Source: Marsupella aquatica (lineage: Eukaryota > Marchantiophyta). From it: a stretch of DNA of 64,000 nucleotides. The notes beneath the pieces were generated by a model. It saw nothing but the letters and a program-made list of their open reading frames with translations. It made no database searches and was not told the DNA's origin. Positions 20,185-32,700 of the stretch are shown here, piece by piece. The stretch spans positions 3,782,001 to 3,846,000 of the forward strand of contig OZ316898.1 of the NCBI GenBank assembly GCA_973895155.1, given 5' to 3'. The number at the start of each line of letters is the position of its first letter. The first letter of the stretch is position 1. The position numbers and the translations under genes are program-made.

Positions 20185-22323
20185 ATGGGCGACGAGGATG
20201 GCAAGAAGAAGGGGTGGATATGGAGGCTGCCCACTATAGAATCCACTGACTGGGGCAAGCTGGGCCCGGCGTTTGGTTATGGCATCGGGTGTGGTGTAGG
20301 TGTTGGTGCTGGCCTTGTCGGAGGTTCTCTCTCCCCGTCTCTCACCCCTTTGATATTAGAATGGAATGTCCAGTGAGGGCACTGTTTTTGCAGTCCATTT
20401 GGTCCGCCTTGCTTGCTACCCCTGGGGCACTGTCTGTGCATAATTGGCCCTACATGCCCTACTTGGTAACCGTGGACATTGATTTCATTCTCTCTCTGTC
20501 GCTCTAAAATTCTGCGGCTTGCCAAACCTAAAGTGGTAGTATTTCGAAGGACGGAGATAGGAGTTCTATCGGAAAACTGATGCAGCCAGGGGGGAAACTG
20601 AATCTTAGAAACCATTCAATAATTCTTACCTTTCCTCTGTGTTTTCTGTGTCAGACTGTCATTCTCTATGAGGCTGCCTTCTGCTTTGTTTGTATGCCCT
20701 TTTGGAATCCTCTGTACTTTCGTGGTCCCATAGCTTGATTCGGTTTCAAACGCCATCCATTGACCCAATCTCTCGTCTTTGTAAATATCTTGTGTCATGG
20801 CTGGTCTCTCCTGTGGGTTTTAAATGTCATAGGTTCAGTTTGTCCTTGGGGTAGAACGCAATTGTATGCGTGAGAATTTGACTTCCAATGACTACCAATA
20901 CATCCTCGTAATCTCTCCGGGCATTATCATACAAAGATCTTATGCCCCGGTTGGATTTTCATGATCACATGAATTTTTGAGCCTCATCTTGGTGATTCCT
21001 TCCATATTCTGTCTCTCCCTGGCTTCGTTTCGTGTGTTTAACCATGTCTATGGTGTTGTGGTGGGAGTTTGTTGGATCACAAAGCTGTAAGCAAAGATGG
21101 TCAGGTGTCCGACCTAAGAAAATTAGAGATTGTAGTAAGAATGATGGAAGCCACGCTGAACGTTTTGGGATGCAGGTGCTGGGCTGGGTGTGGGATTTCC
21201 AGGGTTGCAGTTCGGTGCTGGATTTGGTGCGGGCTGTGGAGTAGGTGTTGGTTTTGGCTATGGTCTGGGAAAGGGGCGAGCCTCCGATCAGAATCGCCGA
21301 TATAGCAACATTAGAAGGCCATCACCAGAAAAAAAAAACAATGGGTATGTCTCATTGAAGCTGTTGAGACGGAAAAGCCGGAATTTTTCTTGATACCAGA
21401 GTTCTCACCATGTTTAATCGAAGCTTCGTAGACTTCAAATGTGCTCGGAAAACCGCAATATGGCTTTCAATTCTATTTTCGAAGAATAATAGCGAATTCG
21501 CACCTCGCACAAACTCCTAAGCCTTATATGTCGGTTTCAAGTCTCTCGATATTTAGGGGAGTGGCAAGGATGTGCAGGATGGACAGAGTCGTACTGGCTG
21601 TTTAGCAAAGTACAGATTTTTTTAATGCTGAAAGGGGGCTGTCTCTCGGGATACGGTTGTCAAATTCTTCCGTATGTCCATAGGTTCTAACATTCTGTCG
21701 TCCTTTCTTTGATGTAACATCTCTTATTGGATCCGTCAGGGCTACTATTGGAATTAATTACTGAGTCCATTCCTCGCTCTTGTCCACATGGTTGCTTTGT
21801 AACAAGGAGGGTTTTCTTTAGTACAGGGTTGGGTATCGTCGCCGAAGAAGTTCTGACGCTCGTTATCCTCCCCACTTTGTACGTTGCATCCTTAATCAGA
21901 TAGCCTAGAGTTTGGTGGGATTTTCAACTGAATCCATTTCCAACCTCGCTTGCAATCCTCTTGGGTGCCTTGCCGTTAGTTATCTTAACCTATCATTGTT
22001 CTTCAGCTCCAACAACGGGGCATGTCATTGGTGACGGTAGCCTGAGATAAAGGATGCTAATCAGGAGTTGACGAAAACGTTCTACTCTACCTTCAGAATC
22101 GTCTATCTCACACATTATTTATTGGTGTTGGATGGTGGCGAGTAGGAATTAATGTTTGTCATCAACTTGCGTTGCCATTGTCAGATGTGTAAAATTTATT
22201 TCCATGAAACTTCTGTGCAGGGAAATTGTTGGTGAGATTGGAGGCATAATCAATGATGTTGCCGGAGGGATAAAAAGAGCTTTTGAAGCTTTGGAACGGG
22301 AAGCTGAGAGGAGGCGAAGATGA
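20185..22323 (+). CDS. Small glycine-rich protein, three exons, 136 aa (TGD5-like candidate)
   Basis: Exons 20185-20323, 21176-21344 and 22221-22323, with introns of 852 and 876 bp. Donors are GTTCTC and GTATGT; both acceptors end GCAG. Phases match, giving 137 codons including TGA. The protein starts MGDEDGKKKGWIWRLP. It then has two glycine-rich helical-looking stretches (CGVGVGAGLVGGAGLGVGF; GAGFGAGCGVGVGFGYGLG), a YSNI segment and a charged tail ending in arginines. This layout matches a conserved plant family of small glycine-rich proteins once called keratin-associated. Arabidopsis TGD5, a chloroplast-envelope lipid-transfer component, has similar glycine-rich character, but assignment to TGD5 is tentative. 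The glycine stretches may insert in a membrane. The gene structure is well supported by the exact phase fit and the continuity of the glycine pattern across intron 1. Confidence 0.72.
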
Positions 22324-23793
22324 GAAAGCTAGATTTTCAATTTTTGATTCTGTAGTTTGGCTCAGATTTTCATATCTTTACGAGACAGCTATTGTGTGAC
22401 AGTGTTTGTACTCCCTCACGTGTAATTATGCTACTCCGTGGCTCTATTATCCATATTTGTGCAGTTAGACAGAAACTTCTCGGAGAACACTTTGATGGAG
22501 TCATCGTCGGAGACTCTTCATCTGTGAGAAAATGGAAAAAATTGGGGATATTCTTCGCGGTCGTCATTCGGCTCTGAAATTAGATGAATTCGTTGGCCTT
22601 CTCTATGGTACTTGTTTGAATGGAGTACTTTGTAAGGAGCCATATTCGTAGTGGTTAATTGAAGGGCAGAAATTACATGAATTTATCGTGTGCAACGTCG
22701 AAGTATTTCTCTGCGCTTTGCCATCAAATTGGAATTGCCAGCTCAAGTAACTAGAGCTTCGGGAGACTAACAACTACTTCGCAGATTGAATGGAAAAAAA
22801 CAGCCCTGGCGTACATATCAAACTTTTTGACGATGTAAGGAAGGATATTCACAACTGTCAAGGCGGCACTCAAGAAGGTTCAGCAAGTGAAAAGACATTG
22901 CAGCATATTGTTGACACGGTGTGAGTTCGTTCGATTGTTGTAGTCGTGCATTTAATGAATATAAGCGTTAAAATGAGCAAGATTTGCCCTAGACCCAGCA
23001 GCTGGTCTATCATTTGTCCACTCCTGGAGAAGCATAAGCTTGCTTAGGGATAGGTGACAATTCGATAACGGTAAGTACAGTGAAGTATTGCTTCACGGCT
23101 GCTTAGATCTATACTAGTCACTTTTATTTATTGTACATGAGTGAGAAGGACTGAACTAGATGAATTGGTTGTCTGTGAATTCGATCCATCTGCTGGAGTG
23201 CACTATTAGACTTCTAACGAAAATGCAACAGAATACTAATTTTGAGGAATGATTTTCCTGAACTGACCGTGTGACTGATCATCTGTGTCGTCTGTGTCTC
23301 AGACCTTTGAAGGTCTTCTTAACCTTGCTTGACATTTTCTGAATTGCCACTTTGAGCTATTTCATCCAAGAAGGCCTAGTATATTTCTCCCACCTTGTGA
23401 AGCCTGTTTTTTCTTCCTATTTTGTAGTGTGTACGAGTTATCGTGAAGAATCGCAGGTCTTGTCCTCTCGTCCTTCTAGTGCTCGAGTTTACAAGTAGTG
23501 AAGCATGAGCAGCCACCGTTCACAAGCAGTCAACAAGTCTTCCTTCAATCAATACAACCGAAAACTTCATCTGGTTCAATCGTTGTCAAGTTTGCCAGTG
23601 ATGTGATCCTGAGAGCTGACCTTGGTCGCATCCTGTAGAAGGAACGACAGACAAATGCCGTTGGTGTCAAGAACATGATTTCTCAGATGACATTTCTATG
23701 GCTCTGAGTAGCACAGCTCCAAGTCTTGGTAGCTACAGAATGGAATAAAAAACATACTTAGAATAGAAATGGAGTCAAATTGCTTTCATAACA
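22324..23793. other. No gene seen
   Basis: Includes the likely 3' untranslated region of the glycine-rich gene. No longer reading frame or recognisable repeat. Confidence 0.5.
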
Positions 23794-24075
23794 TTAGTAG
23801 TAGTAACAATATTTGTAAGATGAGTTGCTGACCATAAGTCTTCTGGACTTGCTCTGGGAGTCCGACACTACAATTCGAGGCTTCTGTCCGAGGTGCGGGT
23901 CTCTACCCGCTCCATGATTGTAGTATACTTGCTTAGCAAAGTAGGCAGAGCCTTGATTGGACACTCTTGGAATAGCCATAAAGACGATTGTGAGGAGAAC
24001 AAATGAGATCAACAGAAACAGACTGTGTCTTCTGTAGATCCCACTAGGTAGTTGCCTGGGTTTGTCCATCATCAA
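23794..24075 (-). CDS. Possible small type II membrane or secreted protein, 93 aa
   Basis: Starts at a run of three ATG codons (MMMDKPRQLP), then a basic stretch and a strong hydrophobic segment of about 17 residues (LFLLISFVLLTIVFMAI, residues about 19-35). A polar tail follows with YYNHGAGRDP and basic pairs, and the protein ends at TAA. A good splice acceptor (TTTGCAG) lies about 40 bp upstream on the minus strand, so a 5' leader intron is possible. The layout suits a signal-anchor protein or a peptide-hormone precursor, but no known peptide motif was recognised. Confidence 0.35.
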   Translation of the reverse strand: MMMDKPRQLPSGIYRRHSLFLLISFVLLTIVFMAIPRVSNQGSAYFAKQVYYNHGAGRDPHLGQKPRIVVSDSQSKSRRLMVSNSSYKYCYYY

Positions 24076-24113
24076 CCACAGCTGAAGTAGGCTCTTGTCT
24101 CAATTCCAATCTG

Positions 24114-26290
24114 CAAACACAAACGAAAATATGCTCAACTTCTCAACCCCCCTCGTCCGCTCTTTTGTTTTCGAAGGGTTACAATTCTGAATCGATGAAT
24201 TCCTTTCACGAGATTGAAACGACTTTCGCAGAGCTGAGAACAAATCTAGTCGTGCGGGACGTAAGGGTTCCTGCCAGGTCTTGGAAGCCATACCCCATGC
24301 GAGCTTGCAGTACAACGCAAAATAGTTGAACAAAACTACTCGTGTCAGGTCGTCCACAGCCATAATATACAATGGAGAGTTGTCGTACAAGTGTCAGTCT
24401 GTCATTAGAATCCGACAGCGCGCTTCTATAATCGCATTTTGTATAGTCATCACTTACAGGATTGACCAAATATAATATACGAGCTGTTCGTACATCAACT
24501 TCCTAAGTAGACGCGAACAAAGAATGTGCAGGGGTGTACTTAGAAGATCTAGGAACTGTTAAATGGTCAGTCGTCCGACGACGAAGCCCTGCCGGTAATC
24601 ACACATCAAAATGTGTAAATATAGTGATGTCGTACACAGCATATTTTGATGTGCAGACAAAGTAGGCTAACATGCCTAACAAAGTAGGCAAACATGAGTA
24701 ACGAACGCAGGAAACGCGCATTTAGTGGAATACCAAGAAACAATTGTTGCTGTGTTTACTTATCGTACTGTTGCCGATGCAGCAGCAACTGGCGACTGAA
24801 AGGTCCACCTCCAAAGATGCGAAGTGGCAGTCTGCAGAGCCAAACGCATGCCACGGACCGACTGTAAGCAGACGGGCAAGACGCAATTTTAACTGTCGGA
24901 GCCTTCAAAATTCAGTGAAGAAATTTATGGAAATGAAGCGCCTGAGCATTGTTTAAGAAACGACTCAGTCTCTGGACATTCCTTTCCGTCGTCAACAGTG
25001 ACCCACACGTCGAGGCAATAGTAACTATGGAAGAATTTGATGAGCACGACGAACTGACTCCAATACTAGAACTGCCATCAATGAACAAAGACTCCCACAA
25101 GTGAAATTCAAGACAGAATGCGTGGACAGAGCAATCAACACAGAAATCGGAAATCAGATCTTAAAGGGGAGAATGGAAAGAGGGCCAAATTGGGAGAGGA
25201 AACATCTCGTTGTCGAAACCAATTTCAGTGCTGCGACGAAACAGCCATGGACACAAGACACGGCACGACAAGAAACAGTTGCCAACAACCACCCAACCAA
25301 CTCCCTGTCCGATGGGATTCCATATGAAGGCCAATTGATGGTGAGCAATCGAAGGAAGGCAAGGTAGGTAAGGTCAGGTTTAGGGTGCCAGGATAGTTCG
25401 CCTGCCTGTCGGTTCGCAATTGCAAAGCAAGAGCTAATGCTCTGTCTGTTCCTGCCCCCATCCCAATTGTCTCACTGTCAATTTGCCTGTCGGGCTTGTT
25501 ACGTTGAGCAGAATACTCCCTATTACCTTCTTCTCTTCCTCTTTCCTCTTTCCTCTCTCCCTCATTCTTGTCTCCGTTTGCCTCTCTATATCGAAGATGC
25601 GGTGTCATCACAGAAAGCAGAAAACAACTTGGTTCGCATCGTCATCGGATCACAATGGGCACGAAATGCCAGTCGCAACAACGACCTTTGATGAAATGTA
25701 TGGGAACAACAAGAGGTCGTAAGAGGTTTCAATCGAACACCAATCGCAACCAGAGGCCCAGCCGACAACAGTAATCACCCCAAACACCAATTAAGACAAC
25801 CGATTGACAACAAACACGACTAACCGTGATGATCGTTCTGCCTTTGCTCAGTACCGAAATTCAATTCCGGAATGGCCCTCACTCCGCTCGATCGCCCACC
25901 GCTTCTCGATACGAATGACTTGCGGACTGGATGGATTGTTGGTTGCTTTCGACCGTAATAATGCAGCCCGAGAACGAAATTGGGAAATAGAATTGCGAAC
26001 GATAGCTTCTCCCCGCGTATTCCGGGCTAGTGCCTATGTTCTTGGCTGTTGGCTCCCCGCCGCAATTCACGGAATCAGAATTGCCTCTGCTCTCGTCTCT
26101 TTCTCTCTGGCTCCTCTTTCTGTTACTCTCTATTCGTGTCTAGCATTCTGTGTCGGCACATGGGTAATTTGCGCAACGCGAAGAGCACATAAAATCGAGA
26201 TCCTTGGCTCTCGATGGACTAGTAGCGAGCGCACTAGACGTCAGCAATGGCGGTATGCCGGTAGTGGTCGTTGCTGTACCGGTCTCCATT
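24114..26290. other. No gene confidently seen
   Basis: The longest frame (25804-26292, plus, 162 codons) encodes one hydrophobic stretch around residues 80-130 but matches no family and lacks supporting context. It is not annotated as a gene. Confidence 0.4.
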
Positions 26291-26299
26291 AAGAATTTC

Positions 26300-26561
26300 G
26301 CTTCACACCGTGTGTAAGGTAGAATTTCAATTCTCCATGTGTACGGTAACTTACAGAAAAGGTCACATTTCAACTCTCCATAATGTCGGTGTGTGAGGGA
26401 AGTGAGGGAAGTGAGTGAATTTGTAAGGTAAAATACTAAAATGTCAAATCCGATGTGTTATGTAACTGCCTGAATGTGCAAGCTGGCATTTCGATTCTTG
26501 GTGTGTAAGGGGACTTCGTGAATGTGTAAGGTGTCTGCCTGAATGTGTTTATAAGCTAACA
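26300..26561. repeat. Diverged minisatellite, left part
   Basis: Repeats of a roughly 45-60-bp unit reading like TGTAAGGTGACTGCCTGAATG followed by TAAGCTAACATTTCAATTCTC, with many changes. The array resumes at 28091-28170 after a nested insertion, and a further array of the same unit is at 29560-29790. Confidence 0.75.
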
Positions 26562-28103
26562 TTTTTTTTTGGAGGTATATGCTTAATCTACCCCTCCTGG
26601 ATTGTTTCTTTCTTAATCAACCCCCTATTGTTCAGATCTGCCCCAATGGCCCCCTATGACAATTTCTTAGAGATAGTTCTTGGGAAGAGCACTATAGAGA
26701 GACTTTACCACAGTGCACTCTAATTTTCTATCATATGGGCCTGTGGTCTCGCCCGTGGTATGCCACAATTGTGTCAAGATAAGATTTGGCCCACAATCCA
26801 CTCATGATAAGATTGAATGACGCCGGATGCACTCGTGGGTACTTTTGTGTTTGAAGACAAAAATAGTATGGTCTTCAAACATTTAGGGGTTAGTCTCCAG
26901 CGGGGTGTCCAATTGTCTGAAGTTTAAGGTAATAAAACTGGGCTGTTATCTCCATAATGTTCATATATAGTTGCTTTGTTGAGAATCTTTATCAGTGCAT
27001 TCCACTAGAGATATCAATGTTTAGATATCCCTCACAGACAAATGCTTTGCTGGAATTGACACCAATTTGCTAAATCAGCACACTTGCATTCAGAAATTAT
27101 TAAATTTCCTCAATTTGTTTCCAATCTTTATACCGCAAGACCATTCTGACAGCCAAGAATCCAAACACTTGTAAAATTATCCAAAATCCTTGACAGGTTT
27201 GCCCTTTTGAATTTGAGTTGCCTTTGCTTCCATTACGAGCAACTTAACTAAGACATATATTAAACAATACATATCAACAACAATTGATGACAACATTAAA
27301 TTCTTACACACTTTCTTATAGGCTTTCCCATTAGTTATTCTGAACACAAATCCTAAATCCATGTGCAATTGGTCTTGTTTTTGGGCACGCTCTATCTCGT
27401 GGTGATAATATGTCACATTAAAGAATGTCCACTTCACTAAAGAAAAGAGACTGAACTGAGCAATAACCCCCAATACGATAGATTCCCCCAAACCTCATGA
27501 CTGGCAGAAGTTATCGTGACACAATGTGAAACAATGAACATTTGGACCAAAGTATGCGAGGACAATTCAATAATGAACATTTGAAAACATAACACATATT
27601 GTCTTCTCATCGTTTTTGAAATTCTCGATCGTCGCCGTCACGGCCCAGCCCGGCCGACCCTAAACCAAGCATTTGACGGTTTGGTCAAGTTGCTCGCACC
27701 CACGCGGGCACCCACAGACAGGTTCAGGTAGACTGCAATTGCAATACACGGCATGTCATGAACCAAAAACTATCAAAGGGGGTCGATTGGGTAACAGACA
27801 GACTTCGGGGGTCTATTAGGGCAGATCTGAACATAGGAGGTAGATTAAGTAGAAAACAGTCCAGAGGGGGTTGATTAAGCATATACCTCTTTTTTTTGCC
27901 TCAGAAAACCAAAAGAAATCCATTCATTCAGTCAGCATACAAAGTGGGGGGCCCCAAAAAAGGACACCAACCCAGGGGGACCAAAGGTTGATGCACCGGG
28001 GCCGGTGAAGCGGGGACCAGGTAAGAAGCTGAGCCTCAGAAAAGGCAGCCAAACAAGAAATTTGGAAACCACAGTAGGAGCAGCACACAGTAAGCTAACA
28101 TTT
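26552..28103 (-). mobile_element. LINE-like 3' fragment inserted in the minisatellite (interrupted by a MULE)
   Basis: The 13-bp TAAGCTAACATTT occurs at 26552-26564 and again at 28091-28103, flanking the insertion like a retroposon target-site duplication. Between them is a T-tract and about 190 bp at 27899-28090. On the minus strand this reads as an unrelated body ending GGTTTTCTGAGGC and then poly(A). A poly(A) end plus a variable-length duplication is typical of LINE/SINE insertion. The body is too short to show coding, so it is a heavily 5'-truncated copy. The MULE split it near its poly(A) junction. Confidence 0.65.
26572..27889. mobile_element. Non-autonomous MULE-like DNA transposon (1,318 bp)
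   Basis: Terminal inverted repeats start GAGGTATATGCTTAATC at both ends. They continue for about 75-80 bp with a shared GTTCAGATCTGCCC block near the inner end, roughly 85% identical. The element is flanked by the 9-bp direct repeat TTTTTTTTG (26563-26571 and 27890-27898). Long inverted repeats with 9-bp duplication are diagnostic of Mutator-like elements. No transposase frame is present. The longest inner frame (minus, 27177-27491, 104 codons) is unrecognised, and whether the interior is captured host DNA is unknown. Confidence 0.8.
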
Positions 28104-28170
28104 CAATTCTGTGTGTAAGGTGACTTCCTGAATGTGTAAGGAAGTATTTCAATTTCCCACATGCTGATGT
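28091..28170. repeat. Diverged minisatellite, right part
   Basis: Continues the unit interrupted at 26561: TAAGCTAACATTTCAATTCT, then TGTAAGGTGACTTCCTGAATG. Confidence 0.75.
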
Positions 28171-28174
28171 GTAA

Positions 28175-28450
28175 TGAGATACAGATCACACTGCCAAAAA
28201 ACCAGAAGGCATCCAACAGGGAGACACTATTTGACAGGCGAGAGACCCCAAAAAGGGGAGGCAACAACGGAAGTCTCTAGGAAGGCCAAATTGCCTAAAA
28301 CCCTAGAGACCTTGGCAAAAAGCCACCCCTACAATGATTGGGAACAAAAACCTTATAGCCCACATTGGCAAACTGAAGTGTCCGGTAGAGCTCTGGGGTG
28401 AGTTGCATGGGCAGTCGCACACAATAATTTGACTAGAGATCCTACAACCA
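28175..28450. repeat. Dispersed repeat fragment, related to 31430-31502
   Basis: The end (28382-28449) shares GGTAGA-CT-GGGGTGA, a CACA-AT-ATTTGACTAGAGA core and CCTA-AACC with 31438-31502. The start carries the ACTGCCAAAAA box of the family at 15575, 18615 and 59990. Confidence 0.5.
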
Positions 28451-29134
28451 ACTTCCTCACCCTTACAAAGAATAGTGAATGCCTGAGCCCTTCGTCGTGC
28501 AACAGACACCCCCTGTAAGAGTATCAGCCCCAGGGATTCCGATTGGGGCCCAGGCCTGCCTCTAAGCCTATATCCGGAGCCACCTTGCTTTTTTTGGCTT
28601 GCATTTTAGTTGACATCATCTCAATATTGTTTGCAGGCCTTACTAGGTCCTAACTTGAAATGCAGACAACCAAATCTACTTTTTGTTATGCAAGCTGCAA
28701 TTTAATCACCTTTTCCTGGAGTTGCCAACACACATCTACACTTGCCAAAGTGCCACATTTTCAGGTCTGACAACATTTTCACATTCATTCCCTATGGTTG
28801 CAGTATTGCCATAACCTGCTTTGCTAAGGATTTGCATGCATTTGTGGGATATAAAGCCCTGGAAATTAGTTCAAGGACCCATGGGTTAGTGAGCTTAATG
28901 TTATTCAACTAGATGGAGCCATGAAAAGTTGCAGATTAGAGTAGTTTTGAAAATAAGGAAACGAGAGGACAAAGATGAAATGAAGTAATTTGAATGAAGT
29001 GGGGTCTAAGTTAGTTAGGACACCTTCAATTTCATTGAAAACAACGAGGAGATTATTTATGGTAACAGTCCATACCAAACCTTCCCTTGGTACATTTATG
29101 TCCATGTAGGGGTCCATGCAAAATGTTCCTCTGT

Positions 29135-29510
29135 TCATAGTAGTTGAAGAGCTTCTTAAATCACCATTGGCCATGTAAAAGGGGAAGTGTCCAAGACTTC
29201 TCCCTTTTTCACATTCTTCTCCTCTAGGGTGAAACTTTTCTCCACAATTTCAGGAAAAACTTACTAAAAATGGTGAAACCTGGTGGATCCAGGTTTTGTG
29301 ATGGACACTGGTGCTTTAAGTTCCTTTGGTATTCCACTGTCTACACTTGTTGAAGGGTCTTTTATATGCCCTTCTTATCCCCAATGTCCATAGTAGTTGA
29401 AGGGTTTCTTATGTTCTCTTAATATTCCTTTTCCATAGTAGCCAAAGGGTTCTTAAGTTACCTTGGATATTGTTACACTAGTTGAAGAGTTTCTTACTAC
29501 CCATGGTTAT
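29135..29510. repeat. Diverged tandem repeat, about 45-bp unit
   Basis: Four to five degenerate units around CCATAGTAGTTGAAGGGTTTC, at about 29135, 29341, 29388, 29431 and 29474. No coding content. Confidence 0.65.
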
Positions 29511-29559
29511 TTCAAAATTTTGCCAGTTAAATTTTTGTTATCTGTTTGATAAATTTCCT

Positions 29560-29790
29560 GAATGTATACAGTAACATCTCAATTCACCATGTGAAAGGTA
29601 ACTGCCTGAATGTGTCAGCTAATATTTCAATACTCCATGTGTAAGGTGACTGCCTGAATGTGAAAAGTAACATCTCAATTATCCATGTGCGGGGTACTGC
29701 CTGAGCATGTACTAAGGTAACACGTTAATTCTCAATGTTTGTGTAAAGTGACTGCCGGAATGATTGTGCAAGTGTAAGGTAACCCCTCCT
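29560..29790. repeat. Second block of the minisatellite unit
   Basis: Four to five copies of the AAGGTGACTGCCTGAATGTG / TAACATCTCAATTC unit seen at 26300 and 28091. Confidence 0.75.
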
Positions 29791-32700
29791 GGACCAATGA
29801 GTCAGTTCTTTCAACCTGAGGTATTTACAATTTGGGAGAATGACCCAAACTCAGGACTTTAACTAGCTTGACGTCATCAGCGAATTTTATTTTTGTATAG
29901 TTTGGATCTTATGTGTCCAGCTTTAATTAAGAATTATTCCGCATGAACCCCACTGATGGGGGGACCAAGCAGGCCAACGGCAGCAACCTCAAGAGGCAAA
30001 AAGAACAAGCAGCCAGATTAGAGAGTCTTGTGCATCGGATGATACCCTCTCTAATAGTAGGCCAGTATCGGGGCTTGCACGTCACATCTCAAGGCGAACA
30101 GAGAAAAGCACGATCCGAAGTGGACCATATACAGTCTACTTAAGTCCTAGTAGGTTACTTAGCAATAGGTCAAATGGTGTCCAGCTAGTTTTAGTGGGTG
30201 AGATGGCAGAATGTCCTGGACAGCCTGTCAAGGGTATGCTTACCATTGAAAAATGCCCAGCATCAAAAGTTGTGCTTTCATAATGAGGCCCTAAAAATAC
30301 GTTGGACTTTACATAGTAGTTAAAAGTTCTGTCTAGAGTGCTGCCCTTGGGAAGCGGGGCTATATCCCCATCCCCAACCCCCCCCCCCCCCCCCACAATA
30401 ATGTCCAGGGATAGAACTTTTCAGAGGGTAATTTTGTTTCTTTCCACGTTGATCGAGTTGTAGAGTGTAAATTTTAATAAACTTCTTTGAACAACTTACT
30501 AGTGTCTATTGCTTTACATGGGGCTCAAACTATCACTGTTTTTCAAAAGGCAAAGGTTGTCTACTCTGGACAAATATTTTGTGATCCTCCTGGTTTACTC
30601 CCAATTTACCAGTCTTTTCAGTTTGGTGATCAGTATGACTTTAGTTACCAACCTAGTTTTAGTTATGGACCCATGAAGTAGATTTTCAGGTTTTATATGG
30701 GGTATCTGATGCTTCTACTCACATACCATACATCGATACAATGGAACCAATTAGCATCGATGTTTGTAGTTATCTACAATGAATCAATGTAATATCCCGC
30801 TCTTTGTCCAAGTACCACGAAGGAACTCCACTATGCACTATTTTTGGAACTATGTTTCTTAAAAGCATTACAGCATACGGAAGGAGGGTACTTGGTCTAC
30901 AATTTGCCAGCACTTGTCCATCTGCTGAGACAGTACATATCAAAATTCAAATGATTAGAGTTTATCTATTGAAGAAATGCTTACCCTCATGGTTACCTGA
31001 CCCTTAGTTTGTGGAGCAAGGAGAGCAACTATAGAATAAATCACAGCCATATTGCAAATCATGACGTGGATGCATCAAGGAGCCAATTTCCATCCACTTC
31101 TGGTAACTGATAATGCTAAAGGTCAAGTGTGCCAATAGATGGAAAATAAAATACCATCTTGAGCAACAGGATGTTAGTATTGTGCAACAAAGAGTCAACT
31201 TTGTGCCTATATACCCTGGCCTAGCTGCAAGCCGAATGAGATCCTCATTTTATGCTTGTAGCCGGAGCGGGTGACAAAAATGGTAGAGTCTTGGTTTATG
31301 TTTTGGCAACTCGGGCGGGAGCGGGCAGCAGCATCAGGGGCTGAAATGGGCAGTGTACAGGGCCCCAGGAAAATGGGGGAGCATTAACACGGGTAGATTT
31401 AATGCACACTCTACTGATCAGCAAACTCAAGAGCCTGGTAGAACTTGGGGGTGATCTGCATAAAAGATCACAAAGACATTTGACTAGAGACCCTAAAACC
31501 AGAAGTATTTAGGACTTTTGCTGCAACGGTTCATAGACACTTTATGTACAAGTTCCTTTGTGTTTCTTTACTCTATAAGAGACAAGGATTCCAAATCAAT
31601 TATCTAGTGTAGTGACTTGACCAAACGAATTGGCCTTCCGTGAATATTGAGCGATCTGAAACTGCTAGAGAAAAGGCAGAAAGGAAGTCTTAAAAGGAAA
31701 ATTGAATGAATTCTTAAAAAAAGAAAGAAGGCACAGGTACGAAAACTGATGGAAAAGTTGGATTGAATGTCCACAGGACGAATTTCCAGTCTTTATCCAG
31801 GTTTGATTGCGCACTCAGGGGACTGGAAAGACATGAAAGTCTACCTTAAAGTGTTAAAATCTTCAGAATTCGCTCTCTGCAAACCGGCCCCTCCAAAAGC
31901 TTGGCGTCTTTTGTAGGAAATATGTCGTAGCCTCAAGATTCCATCTGGAGCACCGACCCTACTAGGGAATTCCCCTCTGAACCAGATTGACAAGCGGGTG
32001 CGCCTCTGGCTCCGTCAGTGTGCTTTATGATGCAACGTGGGAGGAATTTAATCTGAAAAGTTCTGTCATTCGCTGTTTGCTATATCACCTTTGCAAAGCT
32101 TATGTGATCTGTTATCTATTTTAGCCAGAGTACGAACTCCTTGGGGATTGACAAGTGGTTATATGATTAGAATAGTGCTGACAAGATTTAACTCATATTC
32201 AGAAAAGAACTGCTTTGGACGTGTAGACGATCACCTTTCCAGATTGTTCACATAACTTTTCTCCTTAAAGTGGCGTCGTGGTATCTTGCAGAATGAAAAA
32301 GGAATAGGCTTGTTTGTGGTGTATTGTGTGAAATGAACCAACCTTGCATTTCAAGGACGGGACCATGTGTGACTTCCCGTGAAATAGTCGGGGCTTTCAT
32401 GGAGGAGACTTTTGGCTTTGGTAGGGAGTTGCCTCTGTACCATCTACTACATGGAAGCTTACCCTTTCACTTTTGAAGTGATACTTCGATTTGGTAAAGA
32501 AGAATTCCCCAGAAGGTCTGGTCACTGCCACTTATTATTCCCTCGAGTCAGGCCAGCCACGACCTATGGCTTAGGTAGCTAGCTACATTAAGCCTTCAAC
32601 CGAGATGTACCTGCACCCTTATTAGCCGTTCGTTCTGTAATGACAAGTCAGTAGCACCAGAAGGATGTTCCCTGCTGAAGATTCAACTAAGCGAACTCCA

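Noticed and set aside
25804-26292. 162-codon plus-strand frame with one hydrophobic stretch
   Set aside because: No family similarity, no splice signals or neighbour support, and its end runs close to the minisatellite.
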